Source of the DNA: Taklimakanibacter sp021828105
GTDB lineage: Bacteria > Pseudomonadota > Alphaproteobacteria > Rhizobiales > Aestuariivirgaceae
NCBI GenBank assembly: GCA_021828105.1
Contig: JAKATG010000003.1
Span: 248,001 to 312,000, forward strand
Length of the DNA: 64,000 bases
Reading direction: 5' to 3'
Part shown: piece by piece, positions 33,877 through 44,048 of the stretch
How the letters are laid out: the number at the start of each line of letters is the position of its first letter
How positions within the stretch are numbered: the stretch's first letter is position 1
Notes under the pieces: model-generated
The model's input: only the letters and a program-made list of their open reading frames with translations
What the model was told of the DNA's origin: nothing
The model's database searches: none
Made by a program: the position numbers and the translations under genes

Positions 33877-34872
33877 TCAGGCGCCCCAGATGCGCTTGAA
33901 GACGCCAAGAAAATTCTCGCCCAGCACGCCGGTGATCTCGTCTTTCGAAAATCCACGCGCTTTGAGCGCCGAGGCGACATTGCCTGCTTCGGCGTGGCTC
34001 GCGATGCCGATCGGGAAGTCCCAGGGCGGCATCGGGATATAGCGCTCGTCATAGCCGAAATAGACATAGTCGTCGGCATCCTCATCGGCGAAATCAAAGC
34101 CGATGCCGACATGCTGGACGCCGACCAGATCGGCGATATGGGCGATGTGATCGATGAGCATGTCGAGCGTCGCCGGCTTGTCGCGTGCCAGGAAGAAGGG
34201 TGCCGCGCACACGCCGATGGCGCCGCCCGAGGCCGCGACCGCGCGGATGAGATCGTCCGAGATGTTGCGCGGCGTATCGAGAAGGGCCCTAGCATTGGCG
34301 TGGGTCACGACGAGCGGACGTGTCGCGGCCTCGGTCGCCTCGAGGGCGGTGCGGGCTCCCGCATGCGAGAGATCGACCGCCATGGCGAGGTCTTCCATGC
34401 GCCTGATGACCTTGCGGCCGAATTTGCTCAGGCCCGCATCGGTCGGCTCGAAGCAGCCGTCGCCCAGCCGGTTGCGCGAATTATAGGTGAGCTGCATGAC
34501 CCTGAGGCCCGCAGCGTGGAAGACATTGAGGAAGTCGAGCTCGTCCTCGATCGGATCGGCGCCCTGGAAATGCAGCACGATCGCCGTCTCGCCCGCTCGC
34601 TTAGCGGCGCGGATATCGGCCACCGACCTGGCGATCCTGATCTTCTCACTGCTGGACCTATCGATCTCGAGCCAGCGCGCGACGATCTCCATCGTGGTGC
34701 GGAAATCTTCGATGGCGCCCGCCGAGGTGAGCACCGCGTCGATGCCGCCGGCGACGACGCCCGGCAGATATTTGCCGAGATCGCGGGGCTGCAGCATGGG
34801 CGCGGTCGCGTCGAGATAGATGGTCGGCTGGACAGGCTGGTCGGCGCTCATGGTTGGCAATTCCTTGTTCAT
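33877..34872 (-). CDS. Membrane-dipeptidase-family (M19) protein
   Basis: 331-aa amidohydrolase-type protein of the M19 renal-dipeptidase family. Recognisable parts are LRVMQLTYNSRNRLGDGC, MAVDLSHAGARTALEA (metal-ligand His), RPLVVTHANARAL (metal-ligand His) and HVGIGFDFADEDADDY (Asp). The usual N-terminal HxD metal motif is not visible: that region reads IYLDATAPMLQ. One metal site may therefore be altered. It overlaps the ATPase gene upstream by one base (TAATG) and belongs to the peptide-transport operon, where a cytoplasmic dipeptidase would process imported dipeptides. ATG 34848 (MSADQ) is an alternative start. Confidence 0.87.
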   Translation of the reverse strand: MNKELPTMSADQPVQPTIYLDATAPMLQPRDLGKYLPGVVAGGIDAVLTSAGAIEDFRTTMEIVARWLEIDRSSSEKIRIARSVADIRAAKRAGETAIVLHFQGADPIEDELDFLNVFHAAGLRVMQLTYNSRNRLGDGCFEPTDAGLSKFGRKVIRRMEDLAMAVDLSHAGARTALEATEAATRPLVVTHANARALLDTPRNISDDLIRAVAASGGAIGVCAAPFFLARDKPATLDMLIDHIAHIADLVGVQHVGIGFDFADEDADDYVYFGYDERYIPMPPWDFPIGIASHAEAGNVASALKARGFSKDEITGVLGENFLGVFKRIWGA

Positions 34873-35885
34873 TACTGGTGGTTCTGAGGGGCCTCGCCCT
34901 TCAGCCAGCAGCGCGCGAAGCGCTCGGGGCCAAGGGCGAAGGCGGGCGGCCGCTTCGTCGCGCAGATGCCGATGGGCACCTGGCAGCGCGGCGCGAAGGC
35001 GCAGCCTTCCGGCAGTTGCGCCAGATCGGGTGGTCGCCCGGCGATCGTTGCCAGCCCCTCTTCCACCCGCTTGTCGATGCGCGGCACGGCGGTGAGGAGC
35101 GCTTTCGTGTAAGGATGGGAAGGCTCGGCGAAGACGTCCTTGGTCGCGCCGGTTTCGACGATGCGCCCGGCATACATGACGAGAACGCGGGTCGAGAAGC
35201 GCGAGACGAGCGCGATATTGTGCGAGATGAGAAGGATGGCGGTCCCCGTCTCGCGGTTCATCCGGCCGAGCAGGTCCATGATCTGCGCCTGCACGGTGAC
35301 GTCGAGCGCCGTCGTCGGCTCGTCGGCGATGAGGAGCTTGGGCGCGTTCGCCATGCCCATGGCGATCATCACCCTTTGCCGCATGCCGCCCGAATATTGA
35401 TGCGGATAATCCTGCGCCCGGGCCTCGGGATCGGGAATGCGCACGCCGTTCAGCATCGCGACCGAGCGGCGCCAGGATTGCTCAGCCGTGACCCGATGAT
35501 GCGCCTCGATCGTCTCGCCGACCTGGCGGCCGATGCGCAATACCGGATTGAGCGAGGCCGAAGGATCCTGGAAGATCGTGCCGATGTCATTGCCGCGAAC
35601 CTGGCGCAGCTCACGCTCCGAGAGGCCCACGAGGTCGCGGCCGTTGAGCGCGATGCGTCCTTGGGCGATGCGGCCGGGCTTCGGGATGAGCCCCAGGATC
35701 GACAGCGCCATCATGGATTTGCCCGATCCCGATTCGCCGACGACGCCCACCACCTCACCCGGCTGGACGCCGAAGGATACGCCGTCGACAGCCTTGATCT
35801 CGCCGCGCCGGCTCGGGATCACGACACGAAGGTCCTCGATCGTGAGGAGCGGCCGCCCGGGGAGGGCTCTGATTTCCGCCGACAT
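34872..35885 (-). CDS. Peptide ABC transporter ATPase (DppD/OppD type)
   Basis: 337-aa ATPase. Walker A is GESGSGKSMM, the Q-loop IGTIFQDPSASLNP, the signature QYSGGMRQRVMIAMGM, Walker B LLIADEPTTALD and the switch His LLISHNIAL. The C-terminal oligopeptide/dipeptide extension has Cys-rich GCAFAPRCQVPIGIC, typical of DppD/OppD where it binds an iron-sulfur cluster in some members. It directly follows the DppF-like gene with no gap. Together the two ATPases energise import through the neighbouring permeases. Confidence 0.93.
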   Translation of the reverse strand: MSAEIRALPGRPLLTIEDLRVVIPSRRGEIKAVDGVSFGVQPGEVVGVVGESGSGKSMMALSILGLIPKPGRIAQGRIALNGRDLVGLSERELRQVRGNDIGTIFQDPSASLNPVLRIGRQVGETIEAHHRVTAEQSWRRSVAMLNGVRIPDPEARAQDYPHQYSGGMRQRVMIAMGMANAPKLLIADEPTTALDVTVQAQIMDLLGRMNRETGTAILLISHNIALVSRFSTRVLVMYAGRIVETGATKDVFAEPSHPYTKALLTAVPRIDKRVEEGLATIAGRPPDLAQLPEGCAFAPRCQVPIGICATKRPPAFALGPERFARCWLKGEAPQNHQ

Positions 35886-36892
<1,007 letters not shown>

Positions 36893-36896
<4 letters not shown>

Positions 36897-37852
36897 GTCG
36901 CGGCCCCGCGCGAGGCGCTCACCGCCGGATCGAGGAGGTCGCGCAGCGCGTCGCCGACCACATTGAGGGCGAGCAGCGTGAGCCCGATGGCGAGCGCCGG
37001 AAAGACCAGGAGATGCGGATAGGACTGGAGCGACTGCGCGCCGGTGGCGATCATCGTGCCCCAGCTCGGCGTCGGCGGATCCACGCCGACGCCGATGAAG
37101 CTCAGCCCCGCCTCGAGCAATATCGCATTGGGCACGACGAAGGTCACCGCGATCAGGATCACCGGCACCGTATTGGGCAACAGGTGCTTGCGGATGATGA
37201 AGCTGTCGGAGGCGCCGGCGAGGCGGCAGGCCAGCACATATTCGGCATGCTTCAGCGACAGCACTTGCGCGCGCACGAGTCGCGAGGTCGTGACCCAGCC
37301 GGTGAGGCCGAGCGTCAGGAGCACGCCGAGAAGGCCGCCCGACAGGCGGTAGGCCTCGGCCAGCGGCGCCAGGAGGCCGGAAGCCTCGCCGCCGAGCTGC
37401 CCTTTGACGAGGGCTGCGAACAAGATGGCGAAAAGCGTGTCGGGGAAGGCATACATGCTGTCGACGAAGCGCATGATGACATTGTCGATGAAGCCGCCGG
37501 CATAGGCGGCGATCGTGCCGACGAGCACGCCGATCGCCACCGCGATCACGGTCGAAGCGATGGCGACGGTGAGCGACACGCGGGCACCGACCGCGAGCCG
37601 CGCCAGCACGTCGCGTCCGAGCTCGTCGGTGCCGAGCCAGTTTTTGAGCGACGGCCCGGCATTGCGGGCGAGTACATTCTGGCGATAGGCGTCGTGCGGC
37701 AGGAAGGGCGAGAGGAGCGCGAAGAGGAAGACCGCCAGCAGAAAAGCGAGGCTCACCGCGAGCCCCGGGTTGCGGCGGACGAAGGCCCCGAGCCGCCTCA
37801 GGCCATGGGCGAGGCCGATGCGATCTGAGCTAACGGCATCGAGCGCGGTCAT
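36893..37852 (-). CDS. Peptide ABC transporter permease (DppC type)
   Basis: 319-aa inner-membrane permease. It has an N-terminal hydrophobic segment (LAVSLAFLLAVFLFALLSPF), then the OppC-type NWLGTDELGRDVLARLAVGA and the EAA-like loop CRLAGASDSFIIRKHLLPNT. ATG 37852 is used because it overlaps the DppB-like stop by ATGA. Extending upstream only runs into antisense sequence. It forms the channel with the DppB-like subunit. Confidence 0.93.
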
Positions 37853-38787
37853 GAGGTGCGCTCCAGGCGGGTACGCGGGTCGAGCACGAAATAGAGAAGG
37901 TCGACCACGAGGTTGATCACCACGACGAAGACCGCATAGATGAGCGTCGTGCCGATGATGACGGGATAGTCGCGCGCCGCGATGGCGAGCACGAAATAGC
38001 GCCCGAAGCCCGGGATGCCGGCGATCGATTCGACGAAGAACGAGCCCACCAGCACATAGGTCATATAGGAGCCGGCGACCGTCACCGCCGGGATCAGCGC
38101 ATTGCGGCCCATATGGTGGATAATGATCGAAAGAGGTTTCAGCCCCTTGGCGCGGGCGGTGCGCACGAAATCGAGATTCATCACTTCGAGCATGCTGGTC
38201 CTGAAGCAGCGGATGACGGCGGCGAGCGGCGCCAGCGCCAGCGAGAAGACCGGCACGATGGAGGACGTCGTGAACAGCCCCTTCCAACCGAAAGTCGGCA
38301 CGAGGCCCAAGCCCACGCCCAAGGACACGATCAGGATCGAAGTCACGACATAGGTCGGCATGGAGATGCCGAGCGTGCTCAGCATGCGGATGAGGCCGTC
38401 GACCGCGGGGTGGCGCGTCAGGGCCGCGAGCGCGCCGAGCGGCAGGCCGAGCAGGATGGCGAGGACCATGGCGGCGGCGCCGAGCTTGAGCGATACCGGC
38501 AGGAAGCGTGCGACGATGTCGTTCACCGACTGGCTGCGGTCGCGATAGGACGGGCCTAGATCGCCATGCAGCGCATTCCACAGATAGCTCGCATATTGCA
38601 CATGGAGCGGCTTATCGAGGTTGTATTTGGCATCGAGCACCGCCTTGACCGAGGGTTCCATCGGCCGGTTGCCGCCCGAATCCCAGGGCGAGCCCGGTGT
38701 CGCATGGGCGATGAAGAAGACCAGCGTATAGGCGATGAGGAGCGTCGGGATGGCGGACAGGATGCGTTTGAAGAGATAGGAAAGCAT
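37849..38787 (-). CDS. Peptide ABC transporter permease (DppB type)
   Basis: 312-aa inner-membrane permease. It starts with the typical MLSYLFKRILSAIPTLLIAY and contains GDLGPSYRDRSQSVNDIV, the EAA loop ARAKGLKPLSIIIHHMGRNA and the conserved SFFVESIAGIPGFGRYFV. ATG 38787 is chosen as the family N-terminus begins there. It is downstream of the binding-protein gene with a 34-nt gap and overlaps the next permease. Confidence 0.93.
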   Translation of the reverse strand: MLSYLFKRILSAIPTLLIAYTLVFFIAHATPGSPWDSGGNRPMEPSVKAVLDAKYNLDKPLHVQYASYLWNALHGDLGPSYRDRSQSVNDIVARFLPVSLKLGAAAMVLAILLGLPLGALAALTRHPAVDGLIRMLSTLGISMPTYVVTSILIVSLGVGLGLVPTFGWKGLFTTSSIVPVFSLALAPLAAVIRCFRTSMLEVMNLDFVRTARAKGLKPLSIIIHHMGRNALIPAVTVAGSYMTYVLVGSFFVESIAGIPGFGRYFVLAIAARDYPVIIGTTLIYAVFVVVINLVVDLLYFVLDPRTRLERTS

Positions 38788-38821
38788 GACAGCACCCTGC
38801 CCGCAGTGACTTCGATCCGCC

Positions 38822-40414
38822 CTATTTAAAGGCGGCCTCGCCGATATGATACATGTTGAGCACGCCCTCATGGGCGAGGCCCTCGACGTCGGGCTTCACC
38901 ATCCACAGATCGGTCGGATTCTGCAGCGCCGTCATCGGCTGCTCTTCCTCCAGGATCTTGTTGGCGGCGCGAAAGGCCTCGGCCCGCTTGGCGGGATCGG
39001 TCTCGGCGTCGCCCTTCTTGACGATCTCGGCGAAGGCGTCATTGGCGAAATGGTTCTGCCGCACATCGGCGGTGATCAGGTCGCCGAACCAGTTGGCGGG
39101 ATCGGCATAGTCCGACCACCAGCCATTGATCATGAGATCGTATTTCTCGCTCTTGCGCGTCTGCACCCAGGCGCGGAAGGCATTGGCCTCGAGCACGTTG
39201 ATGTTGGCTTGGATGCCGAGATTGTCGGCCCACATCTGCTGCAGCAGTTGCGCGATGAGCGGGCGCTCGCGCGTTGCCGTCGTCGAGATGGTGAATTGCG
39301 GAAAACCCTTGCCGTCCGGAAAGCCCGCTTCGGCGAGGAGCTTCTTCGCATCTGCGACCGTGCCCTTGAGGGCATCGGCCGAGTTGCCGCCCGGTATGGA
39401 GTCGGGGATGATCGTATTGGCGATGCGGTTGGTGCCGTCGCTCGTCGCGGTGACGATCGGCTGCCGGTCGATCACCAGAGCCAACGCGTGGCGCACGCGC
39501 TTGTCGTTCCACGGCGCCTGCGTCATGTCATATTGCACCCATTCGGTGGCGGCGAGCGGGAACGGGTCGAGCTCCTTGCTTAAAACCGGGTCCTTGCGGA
39601 TGCGCGCGATATCCTGCGACGGCACGCAGGTCGTGAAGTCGATCTCGTCGGCTTCATAGGCGCGCAGTTGCGCGGTGCATTGATCGCCTGACGCGATCGT
39701 CATCTCGATGCGCGGGATGGCGGGCTTCTTGCCGCCATAATGCGGATTGGCCTCCATCACGATCGACTGGTCGTTGACGCGGCTCACCAGCTTGTAGGGC
39801 CCGTTAGAGAGCATATGCTCCGGCAGCACCCATTTCTCGCCGAACTCCTCGACCACTTTCTTAGGCACTGGCGTCAGATAGGGCAGCGCCAGCTTGGCGC
39901 GGAATTGCGGTGCCGGCAGCGCCGTCACCACTTCGAAGCTAAAATCGCCGGTCGCCTTGATGCCGACCTTCTCGGGGTCCGTGATCGTGCCCTTGTTGTA
40001 GTCCATGGCATTCTCGACATCGCTCAGGAAGCTCGCGGCCTCGCTGCCGACCTTGGGATCGAGAATACGCTTCCAGGAATAGACCCAGTCTTGCGCGGTG
40101 ATGGGCTCGCCATTCGACCATTTGTAATCGGGATTGAGTTCCACCTTCCAGGTGCGGCCGTCGGGGGCGAGCTCGATGCTCTTGGCCTGCAGCAGGACGA
40201 GATTGCCGTCCTTGTCGGTGCGCGCCAGAGGCTGGAAGAGCTGCGCATTGACATAAATGGCGAAGTCGGTGGCGAGATTGGGATCCATGTAGCGCGGCTC
40301 GCCGACGATCATGCGGAAGACGCCCTTGTCGGCGCCGGCCAAAACGGGACCGGACAGGGCCGTGGCGATGACGGCGGCGGCGGCGAACGCCTTGAGGATA
40401 TGTGATTTCAGCAT
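38822..40414 (-). CDS. Peptide ABC transporter binding protein (OppA/DppA family)
   Basis: 530-aa periplasmic binding protein (SBP family 5). A signal peptide is visible (MLKSHILKAFAAAAVIATAL, cleavage near VLA/GAD). Family segments are PRYMDPNLATDFAIYVNAQL, WSNGEPITAQDWVYSWKRIL and VRHALALVIDRQPIVTATSD. The WxNGxPxTAxDxxxxWxR pattern is characteristic of oligopeptide binders such as OppA. GGGGAG lies before ATG 40414. First gene of the seven-gene uptake and processing operon. An LTTR-like site (40510-40532) lies about 100 bp upstream. Confidence 0.93.
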   Translation of the reverse strand: MLKSHILKAFAAAAVIATALSGPVLAGADKGVFRMIVGEPRYMDPNLATDFAIYVNAQLFQPLARTDKDGNLVLLQAKSIELAPDGRTWKVELNPDYKWSNGEPITAQDWVYSWKRILDPKVGSEAASFLSDVENAMDYNKGTITDPEKVGIKATGDFSFEVVTALPAPQFRAKLALPYLTPVPKKVVEEFGEKWVLPEHMLSNGPYKLVSRVNDQSIVMEANPHYGGKKPAIPRIEMTIASGDQCTAQLRAYEADEIDFTTCVPSQDIARIRKDPVLSKELDPFPLAATEWVQYDMTQAPWNDKRVRHALALVIDRQPIVTATSDGTNRIANTIIPDSIPGGNSADALKGTVADAKKLLAEAGFPDGKGFPQFTISTTATRERPLIAQLLQQMWADNLGIQANINVLEANAFRAWVQTRKSEKYDLMINGWWSDYADPANWFGDLITADVRQNHFANDAFAEIVKKGDAETDPAKRAEAFRAANKILEEEQPMTALQNPTDLWMVKPDVEGLAHEGVLNMYHIGEAAFK

Positions 40415-40509
40415 GTTTTCTCCCCTGAACTTTTTTGAACTGGTGGGCCGCCGCGAGCGCGCCGGCAGCCTCGACCTTAGGCATTGCTTAATTGCATTTC
40501 TAATACCGA

Positions 40510-40532
40510 TTGAGGACAGATTGAGACCTCAA
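40510..40532. promoter_or_regulatory. Candidate LysR-type binding site before peptide operon
   Basis: TTGAGG and CCTCAA are perfect inverted arms separated by 11 bp, matching the T-N11-A layout of LysR-type sites. It lies between the LysR gene's stop (40552) and the peptide-binding-protein start (40414), so the local LysR protein may activate the peptide operon through it. Confidence 0.45.
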
Positions 40533-40551
40533 AAGCATCAATTGCCGAAGC

Positions 40552-41499
40552 TCATTTGGCCGGTACGCGCCGCCGGCTGGCCACAGGCGTCTTGCGCGGG
40601 GCGGCGGCAGATCCGCTCACCACTTCCCGCGTCACATTGACGAAATTCTCGAGCGCCCGTGATTTGAGCTGCGGATGCCAGGCGGCGACGCTGACCACGA
40701 TCGGCGGCTTCTCGGCCAAGGGCCGCATGACGACATCGCGGCGCTCCTTGACCCAGTCGGCGTCGATATAGATCGAGACTCCCATGCCGGCCGCCACCAG
40801 GTTGACGATGCTGTCGCTGTGGGACGCCTCTTGCGCCACGCGCGGCAGGAAACCCGCCTGCATGCAATAGGCATCGACGACGTCGAGAAAGGACCGCCAG
40901 CCGGCCGCCGACCCGATGACGAAGGGCTCGGAGGCGAGACTCGCGAGCGCGATCTCGTTCTGCGCCGCGAGGCGATGGCCCTTGGGCAGGAGGCAGACCA
41001 GGCGCTCCCGGCGCAGCACGATATGGGAAAGGTCGCCGACCAGATGCGCGCCGGTGAGGAAGCCCATATCGAGGCGGCGCTTGCGGATCGCGTCGGCCAT
41101 TTCGGGTGACGACATCGATTGCAGATTGACGCTGATATCGGGATAGCGCGTGCGGAAGCGCATGACGATCGGCGGCAGCGCGTCATTGATGGCGAAATCA
41201 TTGAAGCCGACGGTCAGGCTGCCGAGCTCGCCATGCTCGAAGCGTTGCGCGTTGCGGATCGCCGCCGTGAGCTGCTCCAGCATCTCGCGCGCCTCGGCAA
41301 GGAAGGAGGCGCCGGCGGGCGTCAGGCGGACGCTGCGGGTCGAGCGCTCGAAGACCGTCACGCCCATCAGGCTCTCCATGTCGCGGATCGTCCGGCTGAG
41401 GGCCGGCTGGGCGAGATGCAGCCGCTCCGCGGCGCGCCGGAAATTCAGCTCCTCGGCGACGGCGACGAAGGCACGCAAATGACGGATCTCGATCGACAT
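40552..41499 (-). CDS. LysR-family transcriptional regulator
   Basis: 315-aa LysR-type regulator. The N-terminal winged helix-turn-helix is MSIEIRHLRAFVAVAEELNF then AAERLHLAQPALSRTIRDME. The periplasmic-binding-protein-like effector domain follows (LTVGFNDFAINDALPPIVMR; DMGFLTGAHLVGDLSHIVLR). The C-terminus is basic (APRKTPVASRRRVPAK). It is in the same orientation as, and just upstream of, the peptide-uptake operon, and divergent from the aminotransferase operon. It could regulate either; the 40510-40532 site favours the peptide operon. Confidence 0.92.
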   Translation of the reverse strand: MSIEIRHLRAFVAVAEELNFRRAAERLHLAQPALSRTIRDMESLMGVTVFERSTRSVRLTPAGASFLAEAREMLEQLTAAIRNAQRFEHGELGSLTVGFNDFAINDALPPIVMRFRTRYPDISVNLQSMSSPEMADAIRKRRLDMGFLTGAHLVGDLSHIVLRRERLVCLLPKGHRLAAQNEIALASLASEPFVIGSAAGWRSFLDVVDAYCMQAGFLPRVAQEASHSDSIVNLVAAGMGVSIYIDADWVKERRDVVMRPLAEKPPIVVSVAAWHPQLKSRALENFVNVTREVVSGSAAAPRKTPVASRRRVPAK

Positions 41500-41606
41500 T
41501 GGCCTGGTTCAATGAGGTCGGATAGATGCTCATGAGGCATCACTCCGACCTTGATAGCAAGCTTTGGCGCTCAATCCATTCTGCTCGATCCCGACTGCCT
41601 CTTGAC

Positions 41607-41636
41607 TCGTGCAATAATGTATACATTATTGCACGA
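41607..41636. promoter_or_regulatory. 30-bp perfect palindrome, GntR-type operator
   Basis: The left half TCGTGCAATAATGTA is the exact reverse complement of the right half TACATTATTGCACGA. The core ATGTATACAT (41617-41626) also occurs in the operator at 29454-29463. TTGACT at 41602-41607 and CATTAT at 41624-41629 could be -35 and -10 elements with a 16-bp spacer, so a bound repressor would block the promoter. It is 19 bp upstream of the aminotransferase ATG (41656). The GntR protein at 46825 in the same operon is the likely ligand-responsive binder. Confidence 0.7.
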
Positions 41637-41655
41637 AACACGGAGCGAGCAGGAC

Positions 41656-42984
41656 ATGCAGGCGCCCAACAGGGAAGTCAAACGAAACGATCTCCTGGTC
41701 TCGGCTGTCGAGACGGCTGTCCAGACCTATGCCGGCGCCAATCCGACGAGCCGTGCTCTCTTCGAGCGCGCCCATCTGTCGATGCCCGGCGGCAATACCA
41801 GAAGCGCGCTCCATTTCGACCCTTTCCCTCTTTATGTCGAGAACAGCTCGGGCTGCCACCTCACCGACCGCGATGGCCATGACTATCTGGACGTGCTGGG
41901 CGAATTCACCGCCGGCCTCTTCGGCCATCAGGATCCTGTCATCACCCAGGCGATCGCCGAGACGACCCGGCAGGGCATGGTCAATGGCGCGCCGGGCGAA
42001 AGCGAGATCAAGCTCGCCGAATGGGTGTGCGCCCGCTTCGCCGGCATCGAGAAGGTGCGCTTCTGCAATTCGGGCACCGAGGCCAATCTCTTTGCCTTGG
42101 CCTTGGCGAAAGCCGCCACCGGGCGATCGAAATTCATCTGCTTCGCCGGCGCCTATCATGGCGGCGTCTTCAATTTCGGCACCGCCGGCGGCGCAATGAA
42201 CGCGCCCTATGATTTCGTGAAATGCCCCTATAACGACATCGAGGCCTGCGTCTCGGCAATCCGCCGCGTCGGCGCCGATCTCGCCGCCGTCATCGTCGAG
42301 CCGATGATGAGCAACGGCGGCTGCCTGCCGGCGGCACCGGAATTCCTGGCCGCTCTGCGCCGGGAATGCAGCGCCGTCGGCGCGCTGCTCATCTTCGATG
42401 AGATCGTCACCGCCCGCATGGGTGATGGCGGCATGCAGGGCATCGTCGCGGTGACGCCCGATCTGACGACGCTCGGCAAGTTCCTCGGCGGCGGCTTCAG
42501 CGCCGGCGCCTTTGGCGGCAGGGCCGATCTCCTCGATCTCATGGATCCGGCGCGGCCGGACGCGCTCATCCATGCCGGCACCTTCAACAACAATCCCTAT
42601 ACGATGGCGGTCGGCTATGCCGCCTTGAGCAGTTTGTTCACGCCCGCGCGCGCCCGGAAACTGTTCGACGATGGTGAAGCCTTGCGGGCGCGACTCAATG
42701 CCATGGCGGCCGAAATTTCCCCGGCGATCCAGTTCACCGGCGTCGGTTCGATCATGAACATCCATTTCGTGAAGGGACCGATAAGACGGCCCGGCGATCT
42801 CGCCGGCGAACCCAGATCGCTGTTCCGTCTCTTCCATTTCGACCTGCTGGCGCGCGGCCTCTATGCCGCGGCGCGCGGCCAGATCAATCTGAGCCTGCCG
42901 ATGGGTGTGCGCGAATTCGACCTGATCACGGAAGCCGTCGCCGATTTCTTCCGCGGCCGGCGCGCCCTTCTCCAGGTTCTCTAA
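41656..42984 (+). CDS. Class-III aminotransferase, beta-phenylalanine-aminotransferase-like
   Basis: 442-aa PLP enzyme of the glutamate-1-semialdehyde-aminomutase-like branch. The PLP lysine lies in LTTLGKFLGGGFSAGAFGGR, the cofactor Asp in LIFDEIVTARM, and phosphate contacts in RFCNSGTEANLFAL. Landmarks AYHGGVFNFG, YDFVKCPYND, HAGTFNNNPYTMAVGYA and QFTGVGSIMNIHFV closely follow what I recall of beta-phenylalanine aminotransferases from Variovorax and Mesorhizobium. Both carboxylate-binding arginines of that group appear kept (GNTRSALHF; AARGQINLSLP). A role in beta-amino-acid use is therefore likely but not proven. ATG 41656 is chosen: upstream starts would run through the promoter palindrome. 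First gene of the operon. Confidence 0.88.
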   Translation: MQAPNREVKRNDLLVSAVETAVQTYAGANPTSRALFERAHLSMPGGNTRSALHFDPFPLYVENSSGCHLTDRDGHDYLDVLGEFTAGLFGHQDPVITQAIAETTRQGMVNGAPGESEIKLAEWVCARFAGIEKVRFCNSGTEANLFALALAKAATGRSKFICFAGAYHGGVFNFGTAGGAMNAPYDFVKCPYNDIEACVSAIRRVGADLAAVIVEPMMSNGGCLPAAPEFLAALRRECSAVGALLIFDEIVTARMGDGGMQGIVAVTPDLTTLGKFLGGGFSAGAFGGRADLLDLMDPARPDALIHAGTFNNNPYTMAVGYAALSSLFTPARARKLFDDGEALRARLNAMAAEISPAIQFTGVGSIMNIHFVKGPIRRPGDLAGEPRSLFRLFHFDLLARGLYAAARGQINLSLPMGVREFDLITEAVADFFRGRRALLQVL

Positions 42985-43010
42985 AAACAAGCAAAGGAGA
43001 GGAAACGAAC

Positions 43011-44048
43011 ATGAACAGAAGAACAGTGTTGAAAGCCGCAGGCGCGCAGATCGCTCTGTTCGCCGGGCTCGCCTCGGGCGCTATTGCCGAGGAGCGCGTT
43101 CTGCGCGTGCTCACCTGGGAAGGCTATAATGACGAGAAATGGGTCAAGGCCTTCGAAGCAGAGACCGGCGCCAAGGTCAGCATCACCTATGTCTACAGCG
43201 TCGATGAGATCACTGCGAAGATGACGGCCTCGAAGGGCCAGGACTATGACGTGCTGGCGATCGAGACCTCGTCCTACAAGCGCCTCATCGAACAGGGCCT
43301 CATCCAGCCGCTCGACCGCGCCAAGATTCCCAATCTCGCCAATCTGCTGCCGCCGATGCAGAACCTTCGCGCCCTCAATGTCGACGGCAAGCTCTATGGC
43401 GTGCCCTATGCCTGGGGCTCGGTGCCGCTCATCTATGCCAAGGCGGCTTTCCCGACCCCGCCCGACAGCTGGTCGATCATGTGGGACGAGCGCTATCGCG
43501 GCAAGGTCATCGTCCTCGACGATGCCAACAACAATGTCGTCACCATGGCGCTGGCGCTCGGCCTGCCCGATCCGTTCAATCTCACCGACGAGCAATTCGC
43601 CCAAATCAAGGCCAAGCTGCTCGAGGTCAAGCGCAATGTCGTGACCTATTATGCGGGCTTCGATGAAGGCGCCAGCATCTTCGCGCAGGGTGGCATCGAC
43701 CTCATGGCCGCGATGGCCGAGCCGCAAGTGAAGATGATCAAGTCCAAAGGCGTCGATGTCGGTCTCGTCATTCCCAAGGAGCGGGCCATCGGCTGGTTCG
43801 ATTGCTGGGCGATCACGGCAGGTGCCCGCGACATGGACCTGGCCTATGCCTGGATCGACTTCTTCACGCGCAAGGAGGTCGGCGCGGCGCTCTCGGCGAC
43901 GCATGAATATGGCAACAGCGTCGATCAGGCGGCCAATGAAGCGATCGGCCTCGATTATGCCGATCGGCTGACCTTCCTCGACGCGCCCGAGGACTTCGCC
44001 AAGCGCGTCAATCTGTGGAACGAGGTCAAGGCGACGCCGGTGCAATGA
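43011..44048 (+). CDS. Polyamine-type ABC transporter binding protein (PotD/PotF-like)
   Basis: 345-aa periplasmic binding protein. The N-terminus MNRRTVLKAAGAQIALFAGL has a twin-arginine-like RR-x-x-LK motif, so export may use Tat; cleavage is likely near AIA/EER. The mature protein begins RVLRVLTWEGYND, the usual PotD-type opening, and contains YVYSVDEITAKMTASKGQDY and PYAWGSVPLIYAKAAF. GAGAGGA precedes the start. Relatives bind putrescine, spermidine and other amines. Beside the aminotransferase, a beta-amino acid or amine ligand is plausible (inference). Confidence 0.9.
   Translation: MNRRTVLKAAGAQIALFAGLASGAIAEERVLRVLTWEGYNDEKWVKAFEAETGAKVSITYVYSVDEITAKMTASKGQDYDVLAIETSSYKRLIEQGLIQPLDRAKIPNLANLLPPMQNLRALNVDGKLYGVPYAWGSVPLIYAKAAFPTPPDSWSIMWDERYRGKVIVLDDANNNVVTMALALGLPDPFNLTDEQFAQIKAKLLEVKRNVVTYYAGFDEGASIFAQGGIDLMAAMAEPQVKMIKSKGVDVGLVIPKERAIGWFDCWAITAGARDMDLAYAWIDFFTRKEVGAALSATHEYGNSVDQAANEAIGLDYADRLTFLDAPEDFAKRVNLWNEVKATPVQ

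Noticed and set aside
37853..38581. N-terminal extension of the DppC-like permease to 38581
   Set aside because: The extension is antisense-type sequence overlapping the DppB-like gene. ATG 37852 gives the family N-terminus and an ATGA overlap.
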